The notes under the pieces were generated by a model. The model was not told the origin of the DNA. It made no database searches and saw only the letters and a program-made list of their open reading frames with translations. From NCBI GenBank assembly GCA_030037215.1, contig JASHRS010000308.1:1-61948 (forward strand): a DNA stretch of 61,948 bases, written 5' to 3'. The translations under genes and the position numbers were made by a program. The stretch comes from Silvibacterium sp. GTDB taxonomy: Bacteria; Acidobacteriota; Terriglobia; Terriglobales; Acidobacteriaceae. This document shows, piece after piece, positions 26,906 through 36,962 of this stretch; the stretch's first letter is position 1; the number at the start of each line of letters is the position of its first letter.

Positions 26906-27925
26906 TTACGCTGAATTCGCGCGGTAATTCAGTGCTTCGGGGCGCAGCAGCCGAAGCCGCTTTTTCGCCATCCTGAAGGTCGCATGCTCTACACCGATCA
27001 CTTCCCCATCCGCCTCGACCAGCAGCGGAGCTGCATACGAAACTCCGGCGACGGGTTTGCACACAATCTGCGCTGCGTCTTCATAATGCGGATAAGGCAG
27101 CCCCGGGCCCCTGCCATTTCTTGGAAAATGGCCGTTCAAGGTCCTGCTTTTGCGCGTAAACAACGCATGGAACATTGCGTGCGTCAGCCCCGCGCGGCCC
27201 GTTTCCTCAACAGCCGCCATTCGTAACTGTGTCGAGTACAAATCCCCGCCAGGCTGCCACCGGTTGATCTCCGCTACGCGCACGCTCAATAGTTCGCTGG
27301 CACGGAACCGCTTCACAGCGCCGTCCACGCCTGTCATCTCCACATTGAAAGGTTGAATGGGATGCTTCAGCAGCAGGCGAATGCCGCCCGCATAATAAGC
27401 CGTGCGCCCGCCAAAGCGTTTGCCGTTGCCGTTTGGAGACAAATCCATCAGCGCCGCATGTAGTCCCATGCCCGCTGCAATCGTAAAATACCAGCGGCGC
27501 TCGCTGCTGCCACCTTCGCCTCGGCCTAACGCACCGCACACAACCTCGCCTAGCGGAATCGAAACAACATTCCCGTTTCCATTCCGCTGTGCGCGCAGTG
27601 CGGCCACAGGATCGCGGGGTAGGCACAGATTCTGCGCCAGCACATTCCCCGTTCCGAAGGGAAGCGCGCCCAGCGCCACCTCTGAACCCGCCACTCCCTG
27701 CATGACCTGAAAGAACGTTCCGTCTCCGCCGCAGGCAAAGATTGTGTCAAAACCGCTTGCGACGGCTTCCCGCGCCTGGTCGCCTGCTGAATAGGCAGAG
27801 AGCGTGTCCTGCATCTCGACTAAGCAGCCGTCTTCGCGCAGGAGCGCAGCGCAGCGCTCGACTATCGCGCGTCGCTGCCCGCGTCCTGTCAGCAGAGGAT
27901 TCAGAAAAAATGCGACCCGGCGCAT
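26906..27925 (-). CDS. Diacylglycerol/lipid kinase family protein (YegS/BmrU-like)
   Basis: A 339-residue kinase of the diacylglycerol kinase catalytic family. It has FFLNPLLTGRGQ at the start, the nucleotide-binding FACGGDGTFFQVMQG near 64-78 and ALPFGTGNVLAQNL near 86-99. It would phosphorylate a lipid such as diacylglycerol or sphingosine-type bases. I use ATG 27925 (MRRVAFFLNP) rather than the TTG at 27964, because the domain begins directly there. No Shine-Dalgarno is visible, so the mRNA may be leaderless. It is divergent from the isomerase gene. Confidence 0.87.
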   Translation of the reverse strand: MRRVAFFLNPLLTGRGQRRAIVERCAALLREDGCLVEMQDTLSAYSAGDQAREAVASGFDTIFACGGDGTFFQVMQGVAGSEVALGALPFGTGNVLAQNLCLPRDPVAALRAQRNGNGNVVSIPLGEVVCGALGRGEGGSSERRWYFTIAAGMGLHAALMDLSPNGNGKRFGGRTAYYAGGIRLLLKHPIQPFNVEMTGVDGAVKRFRASELLSVRVAEINRWQPGGDLYSTQLRMAAVEETGRAGLTHAMFHALFTRKSRTLNGHFPRNGRGPGLPYPHYEDAAQIVCKPVAGVSYAAPLLVEADGEVIGVEHATFRMAKKRLRLLRPEALNYRANSA

Positions 27926-28039
27926 AAAGATCAGACTAACGCGAGACTGCGCGGAACGCGACAAAAACTATGCACTAGAATGAAAAATCGAGCGTTGCAA
28001 AGGGCACCACACCGCATCCGACAGGAGAAATACCTCAGC

Positions 28040-28999
28040 ATGAAAGTGGGAGTCTTCACTCCGCTGCTCTCGCAGCTTCCGCTGCCCGCCGTTCTCGAAA
28101 AGCTCAAAGTGCTGAATATCGACACCGTAGAGCTGGGCACCGGCAACTATCCCGGAGATGCACACTGTAAGCTCTCCATGCTCGACGACACCGCGGCGCT
28201 TACCGAATTCCAGAAAGTCCTCGCCGACAACGGTGCATCCATCAGCGCGCTCAGTTGCCACGGCAATTCGCTGCACCCTGACACCGCGCGCGCCAAACAT
28301 GACGCTGAGATCAGCCGCAGCACCATCCTGCTCGCCGAAAAACTCAGCGTTCCCGTCATTGTCGACTTCTCCGGTTGCCCCGGCGACTCGCTCAGCGCAA
28401 AATCGCCCAACTGGGTTACTTGCCCCTGGCCTCCGGATTATCTGGAAATCCTCGATTGGCAGTGGAATGAGGTCGTTGCACCCTACTGGATCGAACACGC
28501 AAAGTTCGCCGCCGATCACAACGTCAAAATCGCTATAGAAATGCATCCCGGCTTCGTTGTCTACAGCCCGGAGACGCTGCTTCGGCTCCGCTCCATTGCC
28601 GGTCCAAATATCGGCTGCAACTTCGATCCCAGCCATCTCTTCTGGCAGAACATCGACCCTATCGCCGCCGTTCGCGCGCTCGGCGATGCCATCTTCCACG
28701 TCCACGCCAAGGACACTCAGCTCTACCCTGCCAATCTTTCTCGTACTGGAGTCCTCGACACCAAACCCTATACCGACGAGCGCAACCGCGGCTGGATCTT
28801 CCGCACCTGTGGCTACGGCCACGGCGCGGAATGGTGGAAGGAATTCGTCTCAACCCTGCGCATGTTTGGATACGACTATGTCCTCTCCATCGAGCACGAG
28901 GACAGCCTGCTTTCCGCTGAAGAAGGACTCACAAAAGCTGCCGATTTTCTCAACGATCTTGTCATCCGCGAAAAGCCCGGCGCGGCGTGGTGGGTTTGA
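28040..28999 (+). CDS. Sugar phosphate isomerase/epimerase (xylose isomerase-like TIM barrel)
   Basis: A 319-residue AP-endonuclease-2/xylose-isomerase-like TIM barrel. Metal ligands follow the family order: Glu in IAIEMHPGF near 160-168, Asp/His in CNFDPSHLFW near 193-202, His in FHVHAKD near 219-225 and Glu in LSIEHEDS near 283-290. Such enzymes isomerise or epimerise sugars, often inositol or keto-sugars. ATG 28040 is preferred over an upstream in-frame ATG at 27980: AGGAGA lies 11 bases before it and the barrel begins directly (MKVGVFTPLL). It is a single gene, divergent from the lipid kinase. Confidence 0.87.
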   Translation: MKVGVFTPLLSQLPLPAVLEKLKVLNIDTVELGTGNYPGDAHCKLSMLDDTAALTEFQKVLADNGASISALSCHGNSLHPDTARAKHDAEISRSTILLAEKLSVPVIVDFSGCPGDSLSAKSPNWVTCPWPPDYLEILDWQWNEVVAPYWIEHAKFAADHNVKIAIEMHPGFVVYSPETLLRLRSIAGPNIGCNFDPSHLFWQNIDPIAAVRALGDAIFHVHAKDTQLYPANLSRTGVLDTKPYTDERNRGWIFRTCGYGHGAEWWKEFVSTLRMFGYDYVLSIEHEDSLLSAEEGLTKAADFLNDLVIREKPGAAWWV

Positions 29000-29023
29000 T
29001 TCGCATTTTGAAGCGAGGGCACG

Positions 29024-30538
29024 CTAACTCGACGGACCGTCGTCACTTGATCGCACAAAGATCGCCGAAGCGCTGTCCGAATAGACTTTCTCCCAGCCCG
29101 GCAGATACGGCAGCACATATGCCATCGGAGCATCACGCTCGATCACGCAGAACTTCACGTCGTACTTGTTCAGCAGAGCTGTCGGATCATCCTGCAGCGT
29201 GGCCCATTCGCCGTACTGGCGGAAAACTCCGGCCCACTCGTATAGGTCGGAGCGGCCATCGATAAAAACCGGATGTTCCGGCATCGCCCAGATCATATAT
29301 CCGCCATATACATACGAATTCAGCATGTTCCCGGAAAGATGATGGCTCCTGATGTATTCCACCGCCTTCACCGGATTCCCCGTATCGACTTCTTTGATCA
29401 AAGCCGCGCGGCTTGGAAAGGCGAAGAATACCGCCACTGCAGCCAGGGCGATAAAAATGGCGTTCGGAACTGCCCGGTCTTTTTCCACCTCGTATTTGTC
29501 CCACGCATCGGCCAGTAGGCGCGAAACAACGGGCGCAGCAAGAACCCCGAATGCAAACGACATGCGGCGATGGCTCAGTGCAAACCATGCGCTCATCGCC
29601 AGCAGCAGCAGCTCATGCAGGTACAGTCGCTCCGACCGCCGGACAATCGGGCAGAGAAACACGAACGCCAGAACTGCCAGCAGCGCGGGCCCGCGGGGAT
29701 CGCTCATGACTAGCGGCTTCCATTCATCGATCTGACTCGTCACCAACGGCTGGCGTAGCATCGTGTCCAGTGGATACAGCACCTGCTTCGCGCCCGTTGG
29801 ATTCACGAAGATCGCTGCTGCCGAAAGCAGCATAGCGAACATCAGTGCTCGCCTCGCGCCGGCATCCCAGCGAACTGACACAAGCCCGCCGTGCTCGAAA
29901 CCGAAGAACGAACAAAACCAGAGCACTCCAAGCACCACCAGGCCGAGAAAGAACGACCCATGGCAGTTCACCCAAAGCACAAACAGTGGCGGCAGCAGAA
30001 AAAACCATCGTCGGTTGCGCGAATATCCCAGGTACACCACCAACAGTTCGAGAACTAAAAGCACATAGCTGATAACCTGCGGCCGCACTACCAGTCCCCC
30101 AGTGGAGAAGAACCAGACAATCAGTGCCCCCAGAAAGCTGATCTTGGCATTGCCTGAATAAAAGCAGCACAGCGCATACCCGGCGACCACCAGCGTCGTC
30201 GTAAACAGGCAGAGCCAAAGCATCATGCCTGAATAGCCGCCCAGCCGGTACGCCCCATAGATCAGCGCTTCCGAGAGCCACTCCTGAGGAACGATCGCAT
30301 GATGGTTGGTCGTGTACGAGAAGAGGTCGGTGGTTGGAATCGAATGCGTGGTCCAGATGACCTCGCCTGCCTTGAGATGCCACCACATGTCCGGATCGTT
30401 GAAACGGTCGCGGACCGTGAGCACGGCAAGCACCGCCAGAGCGCTGGCGATGACCACTGGAAAAGAAAAGATTCTTCGAAGAATATTGGAATCAGCAGGT
30501 CGGTCGGTATTGTCGGCAACCTGAGATGCAGCGCTCAA
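29024..30538 (-). CDS. Large polytopic membrane protein (possible GT-C glycosyltransferase-like)
   Basis: A 504-residue protein with about 10-12 hydrophobic helices and a soluble C-terminal tail of about 110 residues. After the first helix comes DRFNDPDMWWHLKAGEVI (about 44-61), an acidic first periplasmic loop of the kind seen in GT-C-fold membrane glycosyltransferases. The tail has NSYVYGGYMIWAMPEHPVFIDGRSDLY. I do not recognise a precise family. Its TTG start overlaps the stop of the sigma-54 activator gene (TTGA), so the two are translationally coupled. Confidence 0.65.
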   Translation of the reverse strand: MSAASQVADNTDRPADSNILRRIFSFPVVIASALAVLAVLTVRDRFNDPDMWWHLKAGEVIWTTHSIPTTDLFSYTTNHHAIVPQEWLSEALIYGAYRLGGYSGMMLWLCLFTTTLVVAGYALCCFYSGNAKISFLGALIVWFFSTGGLVVRPQVISYVLLVLELLVVYLGYSRNRRWFFLLPPLFVLWVNCHGSFFLGLVVLGVLWFCSFFGFEHGGLVSVRWDAGARRALMFAMLLSAAAIFVNPTGAKQVLYPLDTMLRQPLVTSQIDEWKPLVMSDPRGPALLAVLAFVFLCPIVRRSERLYLHELLLLAMSAWFALSHRRMSFAFGVLAAPVVSRLLADAWDKYEVEKDRAVPNAIFIALAAVAVFFAFPSRAALIKEVDTGNPVKAVEYIRSHHLSGNMLNSYVYGGYMIWAMPEHPVFIDGRSDLYEWAGVFRQYGEWATLQDDPTALLNKYDVKFCVIERDAPMAYVLPYLPGWEKVYSDSASAIFVRSSDDGPSS

Positions 30539-31932
30539 GCCGTTTCCATATCCATGTTGTCCTGCGCAAGCATCGGGTCACGCTCCGCAAGACGAATCAG
30601 CCTGTGCAGATACGCGCGTGAGATATTCAGGCTGCGCGCGGCCAATGTCTTGTTCCCGTGATTCTCCCGTACGGCGGCTGCGGCCAATTTGACCTTATAG
30701 TCGCGAAGCTGCCGCTCAAAGGAGTTCGCCGGGTGGTAATCCGAGATGCTGATCGCACTCTCTTCATGGATATTCGCAGGCAGGTCTTCTTCGTTGATGC
30801 GCGTGCTGCTGGTGACAATGATCGCCCTTTGGATCACATTCTCCAGTTCGCGCACGTTGCCAGGCCAGGAATAGGACTGCAGCAGGCTCATCGCTCCGGC
30901 AGTAATCTCATCCACCGGCTTCTGGTAAATCTGCGTGTAGCGCTGCAGGAAATGGTCCGCGATCAGCGCGATGTCTTCGGGGCGGTCCTGTAGCGCAGGC
31001 GCCGTAATCTTCATCACGTTGATCCGGTAATAAAGGTCCAGGCGGAACTTGCCTTGAGACACCAGCTCGCCCAGGTCCGCATGCGTAGCAAAGATCAGGC
31101 GCGCGCGCAGCGGAATAACCTTGCTGCTTCCAAGGCGGCTGAATTCACGCTGCTGCAGCACCCGCAGCAGTTTGACCTGTGTGGAGGGGCTCAGTTCGCC
31201 AATCTCGTCCAGAAACAGCGTGCCCTCGCCAGCCTGCTCAAAATAGCCTTCGCGCGCTCCCACTGTTCCGGTAAAAGCGCCCTTTTCATGGCCAAACAAC
31301 TCGGCTTCAATCAGCGTCTCGGGAATAGCGCCGCAGGAAACCGCAACAAAGGGTCGAATCGAGTGTGCGCCCAGATTGTGAATTGCGCGCGCAATCAACT
31401 CCTTGCCCGTGCCGCTCTCGCCTGTCACCAGTACAGAAGCATTCAGGCTGGCTACGCGGTGAATCAGGTCGTACACCTGCTTCATCTGCGGACTTGCACC
31501 GATCATTTGATCGCAGGCATTAACTTCTTCTACTGGCTGCGGTGCCGCTGTGTTGTTCTCGCGCTTCAGCAGCACTCTCTCATGTACGCGCCGCATCGTC
31601 GCTCTCAGCTCTCTCACTGAGGGCGGCTTACGGCAGTAACTATAAGCTCCCAGCCGGACCAGTTCTTCTGCGACTCCGCGCAGGCTGTCGTCGGCCATGA
31701 CCACAGAAGAAATCTGCGCTGCCACAACCCGCTTGCAGGATCCAATGTGTTGCTTCAGTAAATCGTGATCTGAGTCGAGATCGATAATGAGAGCGTCCCA
31801 GCTCTCGCTCGCGATATTTTCGAGTACACGATCTTCGTCCGACTCCAACTGAACCTGAAACTCGCGCCCCAAAGCAGAGGACAAAATCGATAAAAGCTTG
31901 CGATCTTCCGAGTACAACCCAACCCGCACCAT
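30535..31932 (-). CDS. Sigma-54-dependent response-regulator-type activator (NtrC/PilR family)
   Basis: A 465-residue enhancer-binding protein. It has an N-terminal receiver-like domain (about 1-120), an AAA+ domain (about 143-375) and a C-terminal Fis-type helix-turn-helix (about 420-455, [23 protein letters not shown]). The AAA+ part shows Walker A GESGTGKE, Walker [12 protein letters not shown], and the sigma-54-contact loop as GAFTGT instead of GAFTGA. The receiver is unorthodox: SED replaces the usual acidic pair, and Asp in LIIDLDS and Lys in RKPP remain. AAGGAGA lies 10 bases before ATG 31932. No histidine kinase is nearby. It precedes a pilus locus that holds sigma-54-like promoters, and so is the likely pilus regulator. 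Confidence 0.9.
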   Translation of the reverse strand: MVRVGLYSEDRKLLSILSSALGREFQVQLESDEDRVLENIASESWDALIIDLDSDHDLLKQHIGSCKRVVAAQISSVVMADDSLRGVAEELVRLGAYSYCRKPPSVRELRATMRRVHERVLLKRENNTAAPQPVEEVNACDQMIGASPQMKQVYDLIHRVASLNASVLVTGESGTGKELIARAIHNLGAHSIRPFVAVSCGAIPETLIEAELFGHEKGAFTGTVGAREGYFEQAGEGTLFLDEIGELSPSTQVKLLRVLQQREFSRLGSSKVIPLRARLIFATHADLGELVSQGKFRLDLYYRINVMKITAPALQDRPEDIALIADHFLQRYTQIYQKPVDEITAGAMSLLQSYSWPGNVRELENVIQRAIIVTSSTRINEEDLPANIHEESAISISDYHPANSFERQLRDYKVKLAAAAVRENHGNKTLAARSLNISRAYLHRLIRLAERDPMLAQDNMDMETA

Positions 31933-32663
31933 ATTGGGGTAATCTCCTTCAGTCCACGCCGATCACAATCAAGGGGCCTTCGCAGCTACGGGGTCGGAGA
32001 TCTCTCTCCCTGCGCAAAAAATATTGCGATTCTCAGACGGCGGACAAAAAATGCCTCTACTGCATCCTTCTTATTGTACTTGTTCTGCCGCTGGGGACAC
32101 GGAGAACCTTTTCTTTATCATGCAGATAGTTATTGATAACGAAACAATGCCCAATTGTCCAGCAAATTCTCGGCAAGCTGGAGATGCGTACAATGTCGAT
32201 AAGTAATCAATTGGTATATTACTTCAGTTACAATAGCTTGTCTCAATATGATACTTGCAATTGGCGCGCCGTACTCCGGTATTTTCGCCGCTGAATCCCG
32301 ACTTTCCCCTGGTATACACCTTTCTTTTGCCCCTCAGCCATCCAGCATACCGCCCTCCTTCGCCATGGTGGCCATGCAGTATACAGACCCTATTTCGGCG
32401 CAATCCTCTCGCGGAATTACGACTTGTGCATAAATCAGACAATGACTAACCCCTGCACTCTCAGGGTGATTGACCCTGAATTTCTGCTGTGGAAAAGCCG
32501 CTCATTGGGTCCCTTTCGATCACCTGGAACGGGATCGTTCCTGTTCCTCCCGGTTATGGTTGGAAATCTTCAGCCTTACTTGGTCAATCGGCTCCTGAGA
32601 CCCAAAATCGGCCCAAAAGTCCCAATTTGGGTGTGTATGACCCGCTTCACCCCCGCATCTTAC

Positions 32664-32684
32664 CTGTAAACAGCCGTTCACACA
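32664..32684 (+). promoter_or_regulatory. 21-bp element, copy 1 (candidate upstream activator site)
   Basis: CTGTAAACAG followed by CCGTTCACACA. The same element, one base different, occurs at 46900-46920. Its centre lies about 82 bases before the GG of the -24 box at 32756, a usual distance for a site bound by a sigma-54 activator. That the activator encoded at 30535-31932 binds here is inference. Confidence 0.5.
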
Positions 32685-32753
32685 CGCCGAAATAAGGAGC
32701 CTCCGGTTCCCTGAATGGCCCTGAATTCAATCTTTTTCCTGTTCTTATAGGGT

Positions 32754-32770
32754 TTGGACGGCGAATTGCT
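32754..32770 (+). promoter_or_regulatory. Sigma-54-type -24/-12 promoter before prepilin peptidase gene
   Basis: TTGGACGGCGAATTGCT: TTGG and TTGC separated by 8 bases, so GG and GC are 12 bases apart as sigma-54 requires, with a perfect TTGCT at -12. Transcription would begin near 32781, 24 bases before the peptidase ATG, which fits that start and excludes the longer reading frame from 32754. Confidence 0.65.
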
Positions 32771-32804
32771 GTTTTGGGAATACGCTGGGAAAGAAGGGTT
32801 GTGT

Positions 32805-33326
32805 ATGCATTCCTCATCCATTGTCTTGTGGTCAACGTTCGTGGTTCTGGTTGTCGCTACCTTTACGGATCTGCGCAGCCGCCGCATCCCCAACTGGCTG
32901 GTACTGCCCTTCCTGGTCATCGGGATCGCGCTTTCAGGTTGGTTTCATGGCTGGCGCGGAGTCGAGCATAGCTTGGAGGGCATGGCCCTCGGCGGCCTGC
33001 TCTTCGGCATCATCGGCTTGATGGGCGGCATGGGTATGGGCGATGTCAAGCTCTGCGCCGCCATCGGTGCCTGGATCGGACCGGGACAATTATTGACCGC
33101 GCTCGTCCTGACCGGGATCGTTGGAGGTATTATGGCTCTGTGCTGGGCCGCAGCCGGCGGGTTCCTCGGTGAGTTGTTTCGCGGCACCGGAGATCTGCTC
33201 TTTGGCCTCGGCAAGCGTGGGCTGAAACCCGATCCGGAGAAGACTTTAAGCAATCCTCTGGCGCGTAAGATGCCTTACGCACCGGCCATCGCCATTGGAA
33301 CACTAGTATCTTTCTTTGCACGTTAG
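32805..33326 (+). CDS. tadV: Prepilin peptidase, TadV/CpaA type (A24 family)
   Basis: A 173-residue inner-membrane aspartic protease that matures Flp pilins and pseudopilins. It has about six helices and the two catalytic Asp sites: TDLRSRRIPNW near 22-32 and MGMGDVKLCAAIGAW near 76-90. It lacks the N-methyltransferase domain of type IV PilD, as in Tad systems. ATG 32805 has GAAGGG about 8 bases upstream and lies 24 bases after the predicted sigma-54 start point. It is the first gene of the pilus block, about 100 bases before cpaE. Confidence 0.9.
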   Translation: MHSSSIVLWSTFVVLVVATFTDLRSRRIPNWLVLPFLVIGIALSGWFHGWRGVEHSLEGMALGGLLFGIIGLMGGMGMGDVKLCAAIGAWIGPGQLLTALVLTGIVGGIMALCWAAAGGFLGELFRGTGDLLFGLGKRGLKPDPEKTLSNPLARKMPYAPAIAIGTLVSFFAR

Positions 33327-33428
33327 CGCAGGGAACAAGCACCATTATTAAGTTATCGGCTTAAAAATATGCCAGCGTTAAATAACCCCCAAAGAGCGCT
33401 GCTACAAACGGGGAGTAATAATTTAGCA

Positions 33429-34625
33429 ATGTCTACCTTCACTCAAAATCCCGATACCCTAGGCTCCGATCTCTTATCGGTCGCGCTCATTGGCCCTGAG
33501 GATTCGCGGCGGCGGGAGATCGCGGTGGCCATCGCTGGCCCGCAGGCCACCGTAGCACGGGAGTTCCGTACCTATCCAGAGCTGGATGATGTACCCGAGT
33601 TGCTTGAAGCGGGATACAACGTCATCATCATTGATCTCGACCCGAACCCGGAGCAGGCTCTCGACCTCATTGAGCACATCTGCGGTCACAGTGCTGTCAC
33701 AGTAATGGTCTACTCTGCACACGCCGACTCGGAATTGCTCGTACGCTGCATGAGAGCCGGTGCCCGCGAATTCCTCACTCCGCCCTTTTCCCAAAACACC
33801 GTCGCCGAGGCTCTGGTTCGTGCCTCCGTTCGCCGGCCTTCAGGCCGCCCGGCAAAGAAGACTTTGGGCAGGCTGCTCGTATTTACCGGCGCCAAAGGCG
33901 GCTCTGGCGTGACCACAATCGCCAGCAATGTGGCTGTGGCCATTGCTCAGGAATCCGGCCAGAGCACTCTGCTGATCGATCTCGACCTGCCGCTCGGCGC
34001 TGCCGCGCTCGATCTCGGAATTACCGCCCCTTTCTCGACCGTTGACGCCATTCAGAATATCGGCCGCATGGATTCCAATTTTTTTGCGCGCCTTCTTACC
34101 AAGCACAATTCTGGCCTCTCGGTACTCTCGGCCCCAGACAAGTACTCGGCGGTATCAATGTCCTCAGAAACGCTTGAGAGGCTGCTGACGGTCGCGCGGC
34201 AGGACTTCGACTATATCGTCGTGGACGCCGGCTCGGCCTCGGGCCAGGCCTTCACAAGCCTGATCGACGCGGCATCGACGGTCTATCTGGTCACGCAGGT
34301 CAGCATCTCTGAGCTGCGCAATTCCAATCGTCTGATCGCAGAGTTTTTCTCCGCTCGCGCCACCAAACTTCAGATCGTGCTCAACCGCTTCACGCCGCGC
34401 TCGCTGGTGATCGACGAGGATAGCATCACGAAGGCTCTCACTTTGCAGCCGACGTGGAAGGTCCCCAGCGATTATCCGGTGGTGCGCCAGGCACAGAACA
34501 GCGCGACTCCATTTGCTATGGGTGATTCCGCCATTGCAGAAGTAATCCGGCAAATTGCGAGAACGGCATGCGGATTGCCTGCAAGTCCAGAGAAGAAGAA
34601 GCGGTTTGGCGGGATATTTGGCTGA
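33429..34625 (+). CDS. cpaE: CpaE/TadZ-like pilus assembly ATPase
   Basis: A 398-residue protein with an N-terminal receiver-like domain (about 15-125, with NVIIIDLDPNPEQALDLI and REFLTPPFSQ) and a C-terminal MinD/ParA-type ATPase. The deviant Walker A is FTGAKGGSGVTTIASNVA (about 153-170), and LLIDLDLPLGAAALDLG follows. CpaE/TadZ proteins place the Tad secretion machine at a cell pole. ATG 33429 has GGGGAG upstream at longer-than-usual spacing; an upstream in-frame ATG at 33369 would add 20 residues and cannot be excluded. It is encoded between the prepilin peptidase and CpaF. Confidence 0.88.
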   Translation: MSTFTQNPDTLGSDLLSVALIGPEDSRRREIAVAIAGPQATVAREFRTYPELDDVPELLEAGYNVIIIDLDPNPEQALDLIEHICGHSAVTVMVYSAHADSELLVRCMRAGAREFLTPPFSQNTVAEALVRASVRRPSGRPAKKTLGRLLVFTGAKGGSGVTTIASNVAVAIAQESGQSTLLIDLDLPLGAAALDLGITAPFSTVDAIQNIGRMDSNFFARLLTKHNSGLSVLSAPDKYSAVSMSSETLERLLTVARQDFDYIVVDAGSASGQAFTSLIDAASTVYLVTQVSISELRNSNRLIAEFFSARATKLQIVLNRFTPRSLVIDEDSITKALTLQPTWKVPSDYPVVRQAQNSATPFAMGDSAIAEVIRQIARTACGLPASPEKKKRFGGIFG

Positions 34626-34674
34626 AGGCAGAAGTTTTTAGAATTCGCAACAACAAGATGGATGGCATAACAAC

Positions 34675-35955
34675 GTGGAGCAACTAAACCTCGAGCAGTT
34701 CAAAACAGAAATTCACCGGACGCTGATCTCCAGGCTGGACTTGGAAAAGCTGTCGCGGGTCAACACAGGCCAGGCGCGCCATGCTGTCGCCGGCATGATC
34801 AGTGAGATCATCTCCGGGCAGCGTGTGCCGCTGAATCTGACGGAACAGGAGAGGATTCAGGAAGAGCTGCTCGACGAAGTCTTCGGCCTGGGCCCGCTCG
34901 AGCCCCTGCTGCGCGATAAGAGCATCTCCGACATAATGGTCAACGGCAAGGACAACGTCTTCATCGAAAAAGGCGGCGTCCTGCGCAAAATCGATGCCTC
35001 GTTTCGAGACGACCGTCATCTAATGCAGATTATCGACCGCATTGTTTCGCGCGTCGGACGCCGCGTAGATGAGTCTTCTCCGATGGTCGATGCTCGCCTG
35101 CCCGACGGCTCCCGCGTCAATGCCATCATTCCGCCTCTCGCCCTTGACGGTCCCGCTGTGTCCATTCGCCGCTTCGGTACCGGCCCAGTGGCAGCCAGCC
35201 AGTTAACTGCGCTCAAGAGTATCTCGCCGGAGATGCTGGAATTGCTCGCCGCTGCTGTGCGCGCGCGTATCAGCATTCTGATCTCAGGTGGAACCGGCGC
35301 CGGCAAAACGACTCTGCTGAACATCCTTTCGCAGTTCATTCCCCAGAATGAGCGAGTGGTCACCATTGAGGACGCTGCCGAGCTCCAGCTGGCTCTGCAG
35401 AACATTGTCCGGCTTGAAACCCGTCCGCCCAACGTCGAAGGTCAGGGAGCTATCCGCCAGCGGCAGCTGCTCATTAACAGCCTGCGTATGCGTCCCGACC
35501 GCATCATCATTGGCGAGGTGCGCGGCGAGGAGGCTTTCGACATGCTCCAGGCGATGAACACCGGCCACGAAGGCTCCATGGCGACGATTCACGCCAACAC
35601 CACCCGCGACGCTCTCTCCAGGCTCGAGTCCATGGTGGCCATGAGCAACCTGAATCTGCCGGAGAGAACCGTTCGCCAGCAGATCGCATCAGCTATCGCC
35701 ATTGTCGTTCAGGTCTCGCGCCTCAGCGATGGCAGCCGCCGGGTCGTCAACATCTCCGAAATCACCGGCATGGAAGAAAACATTATCAGCATGCACGACA
35801 TCTTCAGTTTCCAGAGAAAGGGCATCGGGCCGGACGGAAAGGTTCTCGGCGCGTTCCAGCCGAGCCGCATCCGTCCCAAGTTCCTCGAACGGCTCCGCGT
35901 CGCTGGTATCATGCTGCCGCCGAACATGTTCGAGCAAGTCACGGAAGTGAACTAA
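34675..35955 (+). CDS. cpaF: CpaF/TadA secretion ATPase
   Basis: A 426-residue hexameric ATPase of the type II/IV secretion superfamily that drives Flp pilus assembly. It has [14 protein letters not shown] (Walker A, near 204-217), IEDAAELQL (Asp box), [39 protein letters not shown] (Walker B and His box) and an N-terminal domain with GLGPLEPLL. The start is GTG 34675; no strong ribosome binding site is visible and two short ATG frames overlap just upstream. It is followed 26 bases later by tadB, so a single transcript is likely. Confidence 0.93.
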   Translation: MEQLNLEQFKTEIHRTLISRLDLEKLSRVNTGQARHAVAGMISEIISGQRVPLNLTEQERIQEELLDEVFGLGPLEPLLRDKSISDIMVNGKDNVFIEKGGVLRKIDASFRDDRHLMQIIDRIVSRVGRRVDESSPMVDARLPDGSRVNAIIPPLALDGPAVSIRRFGTGPVAASQLTALKSISPEMLELLAAAVRARISILISGGTGAGKTTLLNILSQFIPQNERVVTIEDAAELQLALQNIVRLETRPPNVEGQGAIRQRQLLINSLRMRPDRIIIGEVRGEEAFDMLQAMNTGHEGSMATIHANTTRDALSRLESMVAMSNLNLPERTVRQQIASAIAIVVQVSRLSDGSRRVVNISEITGMEENIISMHDIFSFQRKGIGPDGKVLGAFQPSRIRPKFLERLRVAGIMLPPNMFEQVTEVN

Positions 35956-35981
35956 CCACAGGCAAGAGGGAGCAGGTCAAA

Positions 35982-36953
35982 ATGTTACTTGTGATAGTGC
36001 TCGTATTCCTGGGTGTATTTGCAGTCGCTGCACTGTTGCTGGTTGCGAGCGGCACTGGCACCTCCCAGCAGACAAAACGAACACTTACCGTGCTACAGGC
36101 GGCGCTCACCGCTGCCGACCCTGAGCCGCCCGATCCAATTGTCGATGTCCGCAAGGAAGAACTGTTGAGCGCCGTACCAATGCTCAACCGCATGCTCCTC
36201 AGGCTCGAGCTTGCGCCGCGCCTTCGTCACCTTCTCTATCAGGCAAACCTGAAGTGGACCGCCGGCGGGCTCATTCTGATGTCGATCACTTCCTTCGTGA
36301 TTCCGGCCTATCTTTTTCACCTGAAAACCGGCCTGGTCGGTTTTTCTCTGCTGCTGGGCTTGCTTGTGGGCGCCTCGCCCATGGTGTTCGTGCTCTTCAA
36401 GCGGAAGGCTCGCTTCGGAAAATTTGAACAGCAGTTGCCGGAAGCTCTTGATCTGATGGTGAGCGCCTTGCGTGCCGGACACAGCCTTAATTCCTCCATC
36501 GATCTTGTGGCGCACGAAGTCCCCGATCCGGTGGGAAGCGAATTCCGCATCTGCTTCGATGAGCAGAACTATGGTCTTGAATTGAAGACCGCAATGAATA
36601 ACCTGATTTACCGTGTCCCGCTGCAGGACCTCAAAATGGTGGTCACCGCCATCCTCATTCAGAAGGAAAGCGGCGGCAACCTGGCTGAAGTGCTCGACAA
36701 GGTCGCCTATGTGATCCGCGAGCGGTTCCGCCTCAAGCGGCAAGTGCGAGTCCACACCGCGCAGGGACGCATGACCGGATGGATTCTTTCACTTCTCCCC
36801 TTAATCCTCGGCTTCGGGCTCTACATGATCAACCCGGATAACATGAGCCTCCTGTGGAAGCGTGAAATCGGCGTTAAGTTGCTCTATCTGTCGGGGTCTA
36901 TGACTGTCGTAGGCGCGTTGATCATTCGCAAGATCGTCAACATGGACGTTTAA
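35982..36953 (+). CDS. tadB: TadB inner-membrane platform protein
   Basis: A 323-residue type II secretion F-domain protein, one of two inner-membrane platform subunits of the Tad machine. A first helix at 1-23 is followed by a cytoplasmic stretch, two helices (about 88-135), the GspF-like domain with LPEALDLMVSALRAGHSLNSSIDLVAHEVPDPVG (about 150-183) and QKESGGNLAEVLDKVA, then two C-terminal helices. AGGGAGCAGG precedes ATG 35982. It pairs with TadC, encoded 9 bases downstream. Confidence 0.92.
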   Translation: MLLVIVLVFLGVFAVAALLLVASGTGTSQQTKRTLTVLQAALTAADPEPPDPIVDVRKEELLSAVPMLNRMLLRLELAPRLRHLLYQANLKWTAGGLILMSITSFVIPAYLFHLKTGLVGFSLLLGLLVGASPMVFVLFKRKARFGKFEQQLPEALDLMVSALRAGHSLNSSIDLVAHEVPDPVGSEFRICFDEQNYGLELKTAMNNLIYRVPLQDLKMVVTAILIQKESGGNLAEVLDKVAYVIRERFRLKRQVRVHTAQGRMTGWILSLLPLILGFGLYMINPDNMSLLWKREIGVKLLYLSGSMTVVGALIIRKIVNMDV

Positions 36954-36962
36954 GGGTGACTT

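Larger units (their letters stand above)
31933..32804. other. Long regulatory intergenic region before the pilus genes
   Basis: About 870 bases with no supported gene. It contains several candidate control signals: an inverted repeat AAGTAAT-N10-ATTACTT at 32201-32224, GTATAC boxes at 32312-32317 and 32379-32384, a hairpin TCAGGGT-GATTG-ACCCTGA at 32461-32479, an inverted repeat GGAACG-GGAT-CGTTCC at 32526-32541, the 21-bp element at 32664-32684 and a -24/-12 promoter at 32754-32770. The left side must also hold the activator gene's promoter on the minus strand. A weak -24/-12 match on the minus strand (32272-32256) is noted but not trusted. Confidence 0.6.

Noticed and set aside
32256-32272. 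Minus-strand -24/-12-like sequence upstream of the activator gene
   Set aside because: The -12 half and spacing are good, but the base before GG and one core base are wrong, and it would give a leader of over 300 bases. Kept only as a note.
32224-32669. Short frames on both strands in the long region before the pilus genes
   Set aside because: They overlap regulatory-looking repeats, lack good starts and show no family features.
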